64,000 nt of DNA from Paraburkholderia bryophila (GTDB lineage Bacteria > Pseudomonadota > Gammaproteobacteria > Burkholderiales > Burkholderiaceae). The position numbers and the translations under genes are program-made. Below the pieces are notes generated by a model, which was not told the DNA's origin, searched no databases, and worked only from the letters and a program-made list of their open reading frames with translations. Positions 26,857 to 37,600 of this stretch are shown in pieces. The DNA is taken from the NCBI RefSeq assembly GCF_013409255.1, contig NZ_JACCAS010000001.1:1-64000 (forward strand), in the 5' to 3' direction. The first letter of the stretch is position 1; each line of letters begins with the position of its first letter.

Positions 26857-29112
26857 ATGACATCGAATGGGGAAGGGACGACGCTCGCGATCCAGACAGA
26901 TTTCGCGCGGGCGCAGGACGAGGTCCCGAAGCCCGACGCCGCGCAGCTCGACCGTCTGTTGCAACGCGCGCGCAAGGCGCACGCCGAGGGTGGCCTCGAC
27001 AAAGCGGAGGCCGCGTACGCCGAGTTGCTGATGCTCGACCCCGCGCATGCGGAAGCGCTGCATCTGCTGGGCGCGGTGCGTTTCCAGCAGGGACGGCTGG
27101 AGGAAGCCGATGCGTTGATGAGCCGCTCGATCGAGCGGCAACCGGTCGCGCTCGCGCTCGCCAATCACTCTGCCGTGCTGCTGGGTCTTGGGCGTACGCA
27201 AGAAGCGCTGTCACGGCTCGATGAAGCGCTGGCGCTCAATCCCGGCCATCAACGCGCGCTGTTTCAGCGCGCGGGTCTGCTCGCGCAACTGGGCCGTCAC
27301 GACGATGCGCTCGCCGCATACGACCGCTTGCTCGACATCAATCCGGGTTCCGCCGAGGCGCTGCTCAAGCGCAGCGAATCGTTGCGCGCGCTGGGGCGTG
27401 CTGCCGACGCGCTGGTCTGCTGCGACCGCGCGTTGTCGATAGCCGGCCGTTCCTTCGACGTATTGCGCGAACGCGGACGCGTCTTGCGCGAGCTGGGCCG
27501 TTTCCAGCACGCGACGGATAACTACGGTCTGGCGTTGTCGCTCGTGCCGGGCAGTGCGGAGGTTCTGTTCCTGAGAGGCGTCGCGTTTCTCGATCTGCAC
27601 GAACCCGGCAACGCACTCGCCGACTTCAACGCGGCGATGGCGGCGAGCCCGAGCTTCGTGGATGCGATCTACAACAGTTCGGTCGCGCTGGAACAGCTTG
27701 GGCGGCATCAGGAAACCCTCGCGCGTTGCGACCGCGTGCTCGCCATCGAGCCGAATCATGCGAAGGCGCATGCGAACCGCGGCAACGCGGCGTGTCATCT
27801 GGGCCGCGACGGCGACGGCGCGCAGAGCTATGCGCGCGCTCTCGACGTCGAGCCGGACAGCCTCGGCGTGTTGTGCAATTACGCGAGCGCGCTGATCAGC
27901 ATCAAGCGGCACGACGACGCGCGGCAGGCCTGCGAACGCGCGCTTGCGCTCGAACCGGACTATGTGCCCGCGTGGTTCACGCGTGGGCGTGTGTCGCTGG
28001 AAACACACCGCTACGACGACGCGCTCGACGACTTCGCGCACGTGCTGGAAGCAACGCCGCGCGACAAGCTCGCGCATTTTCACACCGGCAATGCGCTGCG
28101 TTCCTTGCGCCGTCACGAGGAAGCGAAAGCGGCCTACGCGCAGGCTATCGACATCGATCCGGACTACGTGCTCGCGCACTGCCTGCGCGCGTTTCTGTGT
28201 CTGTCGATCGGCGACTTCGAGGCCGGTTGGAGCGAATACGAATGGCGCTGGCGCGACGCGCAACTCGATGGCAGCCGCCGCGAGTTCGTGCAGCCGAGGT
28301 GGACGCACGGCATGCCGCTCGCGGGCCGCACGATCCTGCTGTATGCGGAGCAGGGTCTCGGCGACACGCTGCAATTCTGCCGCTATGTGCCGCTCGTGAA
28401 GGCGCTCGGCGCGACGGTGGTGCTCGAAGTGCAGCGTGAGTTGACCGGGCTGCTGGAAAGCCTCGACGGCGTCGACGCGCTGGTCGTGCGCGGCGGCCCG
28501 CTGCCGCCGTTCGATCTGCATTGTCCGTTGCTGAGTCTGCCGCTCGAGTTCCGCACCGAACAGGCGTCGATTCCCGCCGAGGTGCCGTATTTGCGGGCCG
28601 ATGCTGCGCATGTCGCGCGCTGGGGCGAGCGGCTTGGTGTGTTGCAACGGCCGCGTATCGGCCTCGTGTGGTCGGGCAATCCGCTGCATCTGAACGACCG
28701 CAACCGGTCGATGCCGCTCGCCGATCTGCTGCCGCTACTCGACGACTCATTCGAATGGATCAGCCTGCAAAAGGTGGTGCGCGACGAGGATCAAACAGCG
28801 CTCGTCGCGAGTCCGATCCGTCACGTGGGCGATCAGATCGAGGACTTTGCCGACACGGCCGCGCTGACCGCGTTGATGGACTACGTGGTGAGTGTCGACA
28901 CGTCGGTTGCGCATCTTGCGGGCGCGTTGGGGCGGCCGCTTGCTGTTTTGTTGCCGCATACGCCGGACTTCCGCTGGATGCTCGATCGCGACGACAACCC
29001 GTGGTATCCGGGTACGCGACTTTTCCGCCAGGCCGAGGCGGGCAATTGGGCGCCGGTCGTCGAAGCCGTGAAGGCGGCGTTGCCTGTGCTCGTGAATGGA
29101 GCGGGCCGATGA
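26857..29112 (+). CDS. TPR protein with C-terminal glycosyltransferase-like domain, paralogue 2
   Basis: 751 residues. Same architecture as its neighbours: about twelve TPRs over residues 30-460, then the GT-B-like domain with EQGLGDTLQFCRYVPLVKAL, GLVWSGNPLHLNDRNRSM, ISLQKVVRDEDQTALVAS and VDTSVAHLAGALGRPLAVLL. The sequence differs throughout from paralogues 1 and 3, so the duplications are old rather than recent. It starts 49 bp after paralogue 1 and its last 4 bp overlap the start of paralogue 3 (ATGA). The three are thus one operon. Acceptor and donor sugars are unknown. Confidence 0.8.
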   Translation: MTSNGEGTTLAIQTDFARAQDEVPKPDAAQLDRLLQRARKAHAEGGLDKAEAAYAELLMLDPAHAEALHLLGAVRFQQGRLEEADALMSRSIERQPVALALANHSAVLLGLGRTQEALSRLDEALALNPGHQRALFQRAGLLAQLGRHDDALAAYDRLLDINPGSAEALLKRSESLRALGRAADALVCCDRALSIAGRSFDVLRERGRVLRELGRFQHATDNYGLALSLVPGSAEVLFLRGVAFLDLHEPGNALADFNAAMAASPSFVDAIYNSSVALEQLGRHQETLARCDRVLAIEPNHAKAHANRGNAACHLGRDGDGAQSYARALDVEPDSLGVLCNYASALISIKRHDDARQACERALALEPDYVPAWFTRGRVSLETHRYDDALDDFAHVLEATPRDKLAHFHTGNALRSLRRHEEAKAAYAQAIDIDPDYVLAHCLRAFLCLSIGDFEAGWSEYEWRWRDAQLDGSRREFVQPRWTHGMPLAGRTILLYAEQGLGDTLQFCRYVPLVKALGATVVLEVQRELTGLLESLDGVDALVVRGGPLPPFDLHCPLLSLPLEFRTEQASIPAEVPYLRADAAHVARWGERLGVLQRPRIGLVWSGNPLHLNDRNRSMPLADLLPLLDDSFEWISLQKVVRDEDQTALVASPIRHVGDQIEDFADTAALTALMDYVVSVDTSVAHLAGALGRPLAVLLPHTPDFRWMLDRDDNPWYPGTRLFRQAEAGNWAPVVEAVKAALPVLVNGAGR

Positions 29113-31370
29113 GCCGGCAGAGCGCGCAGGACGCCGTCTCTCCGTTTGCGCCGGTGGCGAGCGCGAGTGCCGTGCAGGTGGCTATCGCCGATTCGTTGCG
29201 CAATGCGCGCGCGCTGCTGGAGAAGAACGACCTCGGCGCGGCGCGGCGTCTGTACGAAGGCGTGCTGACCCTGTCGCCCGATAACGTCGAGGCGCTGCAT
29301 CTGCTGGGACTCGTCTGTTTGCGTCAGGGCGACGCGGCGCGCGCGGAGCCGCTGATCGGACGCTCGATGCGCGCGGGTTTGCGGCAAGCCTGGAACTTCA
29401 CGAATCACGGCGCGGCGCTGGTCGGCGTGGGCCGTTATCGCGACGCGCTCGCCGTGCTCGACGAGGCGTTGAAACTCGACCCCGCGCATCCGCCCGCTCA
29501 CATGGCGGTCGGCGATGCGCTGCTCGGACTCGAACGTTTCGACGAAGCCATCGCGGCCTACGACCGTTCGCTGCAACGCGCACCCGTGCAAGCGCAGGCG
29601 TGGAGCCGTCGCGGTGCCGCGCTGCGCGCGCTGGGCCGGCCTGCCGATGCATTGATCAGCCTGGAGCGCGCGTTGAAGCTCGATGCCAACGACGCCGTCA
29701 CGCATGCCGAGCGCGGTCACGCGCTGCGTGAAGTCGGCCGTCGTGACGAAGCGTTGCGGCAATACCGGCTCGCAATGGTCGTCTGTGGGCGCAGTCCGGC
29801 GTTGCTGCTGGCCACGGGCATCGCGTTGACGGAGTTGGGGCGTGCCGCCGAGGCGCTGACGATCCTGGACGAAGGCCTGCAACTCGCGCCCGACGACAAG
29901 ACGCTGCTATACGCAAGCTGCGTCGCGCTCGACATGCTGCATGCGCGCGCGGAACTGCTGCGGCGTTGCGACCGGCTGCTTGCTATCGATCGCGAGCAGT
30001 CGGCCGCGTGGGTGGGGCGCGGCAACGCGCTGCTCGGGCTCGACCGTCATCAGGAAGCGGCGGAAGCCTATAGGGAAGCGCTCAAACGCGCCCCCGGACA
30101 TGTCGACGCGCTGCGCAACCACGCGGCGGCACTGCGCGCGCTCGGCCGCCACGACGAAGCGCTCGACGACTACGATCGCGCGCTCGCGCTGACCGGTGCG
30201 CATCCCGAGTTGCTGTACAACCGAGCGGTCACGCTGCAACAACTGGCGCGCTACGACGAGGCGACGGATAGTCACGCGAAAGCCGCCAGCGCCCCCGCCG
30301 ATACCGCGCAACATCTCTATACGCGCGCGGTCGCGTTGCAGCAGATCGGCGAGCACGAGGCCGCGCTGCGCGCCTACGTGCAGGCCTGCGAACGCGATCC
30401 GCATCATGGCGCGGCGCGTCGCTCCGAGGCGTACTGTCGCTTGCTGATGGGTGACATGGAGGCCGGCTGGCCTCTGCACGAAGCACGCTGGCACGCCACC
30501 GACGTGGCGCTGCACCGGCGTCACGCCGATCGTCCGCTGTGGCTCGGCGTCGAGCCGATTGCGGGCAAGACCGTGCTGCTGCATGCGGAGCAGGGCTACG
30601 GCGACACGCTGCAATTCTGCCGCTACGCGAACCTCGTTCAGGCGAAGGGCGCGACGGTGATTCTGCAAGCGCCGCGCGAACTGGCGACGCTGCTGGCGTC
30701 GTTGCGCGACGTGAGTTGCATCGTCAGCGAAGACGATGCAATACCTCCGTTCGATTTTCAGGTTCCGTTGATGAGCCTGCCGCTCGCTTTCCGCACGACG
30801 CTCGACACGATTCCCGCGCCGGGCGCTTATCTGCATGCCGACGCGCGGCGGCGCGATGAATGGCGTCGCCGCGTCGATGCCATCGCCACGCCGCACAAGC
30901 TGAAAATCGGGCTCGCGTGGTCCGGTAATCCTCGCCATAACAACGACGAAAATCGTTCGCTGTCGTTTGCCGAACTGGCGCCGCTGTTCGCACTCGATGC
31001 AACGTTCGTCAGCCTGCAACCGCAAGTGCGCGAGCGCGATCGCGCCGCGCTGGCGGCGAGTCAAGTCGTGTGTTTCGACGACGCGCTTGTCGATTTCGCG
31101 GACACCGCGGCGCTGATCGATGCGCTCGATGGGGTGATTACGGTGGATACGTCGGTGGCGCATCTGGCGGGCGCCGTCGGCCGGCCGGTGTGGATTCTGT
31201 TGCCGCGCGCCCCCGACTGGCGCTGGTTGCTCGAACGCGACGACAGCCCGTGGTATCCGAACGCGCGTCTGTTCCGTCAGGCCCGGCCGGGCGACTGGCC
31301 GGCGGTGATCGAACGGGTTGGAAATGCGTTGCTCGAGATGATGCCGGCGGGTGACGTAGCCGCGGCATAG
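29109..31370 (+). CDS. TPR protein with C-terminal glycosyltransferase-like domain, paralogue 3
   Basis: 753 residues. The start is the ATG overlapping the stop of paralogue 2; in-frame sequence upstream reads through that gene and is not real. TPRs span about residues 25-470. The C-terminal domain shows AEQGYGDTLQFCRYANLVQA, IGLAWSGNPRHNNDENRSLS and VDTSVAHLAGAVGRPVWILL. The substitution of VSLQPQVRERDRAAL for the ISLQK segment of its neighbours removes a conserved lysine and may alter activity. The exoprotein gene begins 312 bp downstream on the same strand. Confidence 0.8.
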   Translation: MSRQSAQDAVSPFAPVASASAVQVAIADSLRNARALLEKNDLGAARRLYEGVLTLSPDNVEALHLLGLVCLRQGDAARAEPLIGRSMRAGLRQAWNFTNHGAALVGVGRYRDALAVLDEALKLDPAHPPAHMAVGDALLGLERFDEAIAAYDRSLQRAPVQAQAWSRRGAALRALGRPADALISLERALKLDANDAVTHAERGHALREVGRRDEALRQYRLAMVVCGRSPALLLATGIALTELGRAAEALTILDEGLQLAPDDKTLLYASCVALDMLHARAELLRRCDRLLAIDREQSAAWVGRGNALLGLDRHQEAAEAYREALKRAPGHVDALRNHAAALRALGRHDEALDDYDRALALTGAHPELLYNRAVTLQQLARYDEATDSHAKAASAPADTAQHLYTRAVALQQIGEHEAALRAYVQACERDPHHGAARRSEAYCRLLMGDMEAGWPLHEARWHATDVALHRRHADRPLWLGVEPIAGKTVLLHAEQGYGDTLQFCRYANLVQAKGATVILQAPRELATLLASLRDVSCIVSEDDAIPPFDFQVPLMSLPLAFRTTLDTIPAPGAYLHADARRRDEWRRRVDAIATPHKLKIGLAWSGNPRHNNDENRSLSFAELAPLFALDATFVSLQPQVRERDRAALAASQVVCFDDALVDFADTAALIDALDGVITVDTSVAHLAGAVGRPVWILLPRAPDWRWLLERDDSPWYPNARLFRQARPGDWPAVIERVGNALLEMMPAGDVAAA

Positions 31371-31420
31371 AAGCGGTAGAGAGGCGGTATAGAGGCGGTA
31401 TAGAGGCGGCAAAGAAGCGA
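31367..31420. repeat. 11-bp tandem repeat after the third TPR gene
   Basis: About five units of the ATAGAGGCGGT type with 11-bp period, starting in the stop codon of the third TPR gene. The central copies are exact, the outer ones degenerate (ATAGAAGCGGT, AAAGAAGCGAG). Whether it has a role in regulation of the exoprotein gene is unknown. The rest of the 312-bp gap contains the dyad listed next. Confidence 0.75.
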
Positions 31421-31454
31421 GGCGCATGAGCCACATAAGCCGCTCGCAGCAACA

Positions 31455-31475
31455 AAAGCTACGGACCATTTGAAG
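31455..31475 (+). promoter_or_regulatory. Island dyad operator, site 3 (upstream of the exoprotein gene)
   Basis: AAAGCT-ACGG-ACCATT followed by TGAAG. The right arm is identical to the other sites; the left arm is degenerate. On the opposite strand it reads AATGGT-CCGT-AGCTTT. It lies 208 bp ahead of the exoprotein start. Confidence 0.45.
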
Positions 31476-31682
31476 CGGCTCAAATGATGCGTAACAGCCG
31501 CAACATCGCTGCCATGCGCGACCCGTATTTTCGATGGATTCAGGCTGTTCGACGCGGGGTCGGCGAACGGTCGAAGGATCGAAGAATCGGGGATTCGGGT
31601 AATCGACATTCGCGGCTTCACGCGGGCGCCACAGTCGGCGCAAGCGGCGGGGTCGTCAACTTCTAAGGTTTCGGGGTGGAGA

Positions 31683-34600
31683 ATGGCAGCACGCGCGCGC
31701 GCAGCAAGACAACAACACCAGTATCGTTCGCAGACTGTCCTTATCGCCGACGTGCGGCCGCTGCGCCGCGCCGTCGCGCTGATCCTGGCGGCGGGATTCA
31801 CGACCCAGGCGCACGCCGCCGGCATCGTCAATCTGGGGCAGGCGACCGCGCGTAACGCGGCGGGCGGCGCGGGCGGCTACGGCGGCGCGGGCGTGCCGAA
31901 TCTCGGCGTGTCGCCGCAGCAAGCGTTACAGGCGAGCCAGCCGTCGATTCGCAATCTCGGCCATGCGGCGCAGGCGATCGCGGCGCAGATCGCCGCGCAA
32001 AGCGCGGCAGCGGCTGCCGCCGCGGCGACGGTGTCGAACGTGCCGAACGGGTTGGCGCCTGGCGGCTTGCAGGTGGCGCCGGGCATCACCTTCGTGAACA
32101 ACGGTAAAGGCGCGCTGATCAGTCAGAACACGGATACGACCAATCCGCTGCTATGGATCAACGCGAACGGGCCGCAGCAAACCGTCGACAGCAGCGGTCA
32201 CGTCAACGTGAACGTGACGCAGACCGGCCAGAACGCGGTGCTGACCTGGCAGACGATGAACGTCGGCAAACAGACCACGCTCAACTTCGATCAGTCGGGC
32301 GGCACGCAGACAAACGGCGCGAACAATTGGGCGGTGTTCAACCGCATCGTCGATCCGAGCGGCGCGCCGAGTCAGATTCTCGGCAACATCAACGCGCAGG
32401 GTGCGGTGTATGTGATCAACCGCAACGGGATTCTGTTCGGCGCGGGGTCGCAGGTGAATGTGCATGCGCTGGTGGCGTCGTCGCTCAATCTGCTCGATAC
32501 GAAGAACGAGTTAGGGCAGAGCGCGGCCGGCATCGTGGCGAGCAACCGGCTGTTCCTGAGCTTGCCCATGGGGACCTCGGGGGGGCTGGCGTTTCCGGAG
32601 TCGGGAACGTCGAACGGCGTGCAGGGCGGCAACAATGTGCCGAATGAGATTCTGGGTCTGGGCAACCAGGCGACGGCGAATGGACCTTACCAGGCGCCGG
32701 GCGATATCGCGATCCAGCCGGGCGCGTCGATCGCCACCCATGTCAACGGTACCGTTAGCGACGGCGGTTTCGTGCTGGTTGCCGCACCCAACGTGAGCAA
32801 CGGCGGCAGCATTACGGCGACGGCAGGCCAGGTGGTGCTCGCCGCGGGCGTCGGTGTGAGCGTCAAACCGAACACAGGCGTGCCAGCCAATCCTCAGGTG
32901 TTGTTGCCCGAACTGAGCGGGCAGATCGTCACCGTGCAGAATGGCACGGCGATCGACATGACCCCCGCGGGGACGTTGACCAATACGGGTATCGTCCAGG
33001 CCTCGCGCGGTACGGTGAACCTGCTCGGCAGCAGCGTCGCGCAGAACGGCGTGGTCGGTGTGACGACGAGCGTCAACACGCCGGGCACGATCGCTATCTC
33101 GACGGCCGACGAGTACAGCTCGAACAATCCATCGGCTCAGGGCTATGGCGGCACGTCGCCGGTCACGGGCGGGACGGGCGGTGGGGACGCCGTGCATCGC
33201 GCGGGCCTGCTGAGCTTCGGCCCGGATTCGGTGACCGCCGTGCTGCCCGATAACGGCGGCCAGACGGCAACCTCGACGCCGGGCACGATTTTCACCCCCG
33301 GCGGCATCACCATGACGGCGGGCTCGGTCTGGTTTCAGGGCGGCTCGCTGATCGAGGCGCCAGGCTCGAAGGTGTCCGTCAACGCGCTGACCCAGTCGGC
33401 GAGCGGTTACGCCACACCGGTGGGGCAATCCGCGGTGCCGGGCCGCATCTATCTGGACAGCGGCGCGACGATCGACGTCTCCGGTCTGGCCAACGTCGAG
33501 CTGCCCATCTCCAGCATCCTGCTCACCATCGACCGGATCGGCCAGAACGAGCTGGCCGACTCGCCGCTGCTGCGCGACGGCTTCCTGTTCGGTCAGAAGG
33601 GCGTGGTGGTCGACAGCACACTCATGGGCACGCGCAGCGACGGCCTGCAGTGGGTCGGCAGTCCGATCCTGAATCTGTCCGGCTACGTGAACGGCATGTC
33701 GCGCACGGTCGACCAGTTGCTGACCAACGGCGGCACCATCACGCTATCGGGCAACGAGGTGATGACGGCAGCGGGTTCGTCGCTGAACCTGAACGGCGGC
33801 TACGTTCACTACGACGGCGGTATGGTCAACACCACGCGTCTCGTCGACGCGAACGGCGCGATCGTGCCGATCGGTCAGGCGAGTCCGTTCGATACGTTCG
33901 TGGGGATTGCCGGCCAGTTCACCGAAAGCCACCCGCGCTGGGGCGTGACGAAAACCTGGTACAACCCGTTGCAGACTGGGGGGGCTTATCAACCGGCATT
34001 CATCGTCGGTGGGAACGCCGGTGCGCTGGACCTTTTCGCGTCGCAGTCGATGGTGCTCGACGGCGATATCACCGCGCAGGCGTTCGGCGGTTCGAAGCAG
34101 ACCCAGGGTAACGATCTGCCGACGGGTGGCGCATTCAATCTCGGGGTCGACCCGAAGTTACCGAGCGCGGGCGCGATCATCAACCTGACGCAGAGCGGCA
34201 ATGGTGGCCAGCCCTCGGGCGAATTCAACCTGGTGATCCTGCAGAACGCCGCGCCGAAGCTGGACGATCTGGCGCCGGGGTTTTCATACGACACGCTGCT
34301 GAATCCGACGGCGCTCAATGCGCTGTCGGCGACCGATCCGAACAACGTGCTCGCGACCATCGTGGTGCCGGTCGATATGCTGAATGCAGGGGGCTTCGCG
34401 AACGTCGATCTCACGGGCGACAAAACCAACGGCAAAGGTTTTCTGGTGTCCGAGGGAACGAAGTTGACGCTGCAGGCGGGCGGTTCCCTGAAGCTCAATG
34501 GGGGGAGTGCCGGCAGCGCGACGGTGTCGGGTCAGTTGATCGTGCCGTCGGGCACGGTATCGATCTCCACCGGCAGCAACATCACGGTCGGGCCCGATGC

Positions 34601-37600
34601 GCTGATCAGTGTGGCCGGCCAGTGGGTGAACAACGACGTGCAGGCCGCGCCGGGCACGACGCCGGGCAATAGCCAGTTCATCAACGGCGGCAGTATCGCG
34701 CTGTCCACGACCAGTTACAGCACGACCGCCAACGGCACCGTGACCGACAGGACCGGCTCGATCCTTCTGCAGCCTGGTAGCGTGCTCGACGTGTCCGGCG
34801 GCGCAGAGATGCAGGCCAACGGCACGTTGCTGATGAGTAATGGGATCGCAGCCGGCAAAGGCGGCAGTCTGTCCCTGCTCACCTATGGCGCGAACGGTCA
34901 TCCGTTCGGCGACGTGACGGATGGCGGTTTCGCCCTTCCCACGAATCAGCCGGTGGCGGGGCAAATCCAGATGGACGGCACCATCCGGAGTGCCGGTTTT
35001 GCGGGCGGCGGCACCTTGACGCTGCAGGCGCTGGGGTTCCAGATCGGCGGCGATCCGGCGCAAGCGCCGGGCTGGGACCTGGTGCTGCCGACCGATTTTT
35101 TTGCCACCCAGGGGTTCGGCAATTACGTGCTGAACGCTTTCTACGACGCGACCGTGGCGCCGGGCGCCATGGTCCGGTTGACCCAGCAGAATCTGATCCC
35201 GGACGCGGTCGCATTGCAGCGCGCCATCAGCGGCGCCGATCTGTCGGCCGCGGGGCTGACGTCTGCCGGCACGCTCGATGCGTACCACCGGCAGGCGACG
35301 AACCTCACGATGACCGCGGGCGGTTATACGGCCTGGAGCCGTCTCGATTCATCGGGCGCCCCCCAGGTGCCGGTTTACCCCGGCGTGACGGGCGGCGTGA
35401 GCGTGGGACAAGGGGGGGCGATTGTCGGCGATGCCGGCGCGAGCATCGGGCTCGGCTCACCCGCGCAGGTGACGGTGCTCGGCTCGCTGATCGCGCCGGG
35501 CGGCTCGATCACGCTGAGCGGCGATTCGACCTCGGGCAACTTTGCACTGCCGGGACAATACACGGGCACTTCTTCGTTCACGAGCCCGACCCAATCCGTC
35601 TGGTTGGGATCCAACGCGGTGCTCGATGTCTCCGGCGTCGCGTTGACCAACCCGCTGGCCTCACCCGTAAAAAACGGCTTGACGACGCTGACGCCGAACA
35701 CGGGCCGCGTGCTCGCAGGCGGTAGCGTGACAATCTCCGACGACTCCGGCTACGTGGTGGCGCAGACCGGTTCGAAGATCGACGTGTCGGGCACATCGGC
35801 CCGCTTCGACCAGTTGCAGGCGAACGGCACGTACGCGTCGCAGTCGGTGTGGAGCAATGCCGGCTCGATTACGTTCGGGGCATCCAGCGGGCTGTTCTTC
35901 GACGGTACGCTCAACGCCAGGCCAGGCGCCGCTCAGGCCGCTGGTGGCACGCTGACGATCCTGCCGGAGCAGAATGCCTCGGCCAGTGTGTATATGGGCA
36001 ATGGCACGACGGGATCGCTGATCGGCGCGACCGCGCTGATCGTGCGCCAGGACGGGCAATTCGTGCCGCAAGGCCTCGCGCCGGGACAGGGTTTTGCCGC
36101 GGCCATCGATCCGACCACCGGGCAGGCGCTCGGGCAGCCAAACGGGGTGATCCAGTTCGCCGCCGACCGTCTGAACGGATCGGGGATTGCGAATCTGGTG
36201 CTGGGTGCCGCGAATGACGGCGCGCCGGTCACGGTCGCGTTTGCCGGCGACGTCAACCTGACGCTGCCGGGTTCGGTCACGGTGAACGCGGGGCGGATCG
36301 CGGCGATTGGCATGGACCAGTTGTCCACGCTGCTGTCGACGCCCGCTGTTCAACCGACAAAGAACAATCTGCACCCCACGCCGTTGCTGACGACGCTGCT
36401 CGGCGAGGCGCCGCAGAACCCGCTCGGCACCACGGTGACCATCGATGCGCCCTACGTCGCACTGGTCGGCCCGAAGCTCACGAACAATCCGCCAGCATTC
36501 ACCCCGGTTGCGACGCTATCGGACGGCACGCTGAACGTGAACGCGTCGTTCATCGATCTGGAGAACCAGTTCCAGCTGAACAACTTCGGTCAGGCGAACT
36601 TCACGAGCAGCGGCGACATCCGCCTGAGTTCGACCAACGTCGCGCGGACGGGCAGCGTGGGGCTCCTGGCAGGCGAGCTCTACACGCCCGGCAACCTGAC
36701 GTTCAAGGCGGCGGATCTGTATCCGTCGACCGCCAGCACGTTCATTGTCGATGCGATCGGACCCACGGACCCGAGCACGGGCAAACCGGCGCCGACTACC
36801 GTCACGTTTGCCTCGAACGGCACGTCGGGCGTGCCGTTGTCGGCGGGCGGCACGTTGCTGGTGGATGCGTCGAACATCGTGCAGGGCGGCACGGTGCGCG
36901 CGCCGTCGGGCACGCTGGTGTTCGGCGTGGGCGACCCCACCCATGTCGCAACGCAAACCCAGTTCAACAGCAAGACGCTCGTCGCGACCGACTCGGTGAC
37001 GTTCGCCAACGGCAGCGTGACGTCGGTATCGAACGACAACGCGGTGATTCCTTATGGCGCGACAGTCGACGGGTCGGAATGGCAGTTCAACCCGATAGCC
37101 GGCAACACGGCGCCCGATCTGAATGCGCCGCCGTCGAAGTTTATCGGCGTGAACGGCAGCAGCGTCGCGCTGAACAAGGGCGCGACGATCGACCTGTCGG
37201 GCGGTGGCGATCTTCAGGCCGCCGAATGGATTCCGGGCACAGGTGGCACGCGCGACGTGCTGTCGCAATACAACGTCAGCTACGCGAGCAATCCGACCGG
37301 CGTGGCGGTGCCCGTCAACGTAGGCGCGTCGAACGTGTACGCGATCCTGCCGGGCGCGCAGTCACCCGTGTCCGCTTACGACCCGACCTTCGCGCAAACG
37401 CTGCAGCCGTCCACCAATGGGAACGGCACCGTGGGCACCAGCACGGCGAGTCTCGGTATCGGTCAGGCCGGCATGGGCAGTGCGATCGGCCAGTCGGTCT
37501 ATCTGTCCGGGGTACCGGGGTTGTCGCCGGGTTATTACACGTTGTTGCCGGGGAAATACGCGACGGTGCCTGGCGCCTATCGGGTCACGATGGCGAGCAC

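Noticed and set aside
31367..31420. PhoB box array in front of the exoprotein gene
   Set aside because: The 11-bp period fits but the units (ATAGAGGCGGT) lack the GTCA core; kept as a tandem repeat only.
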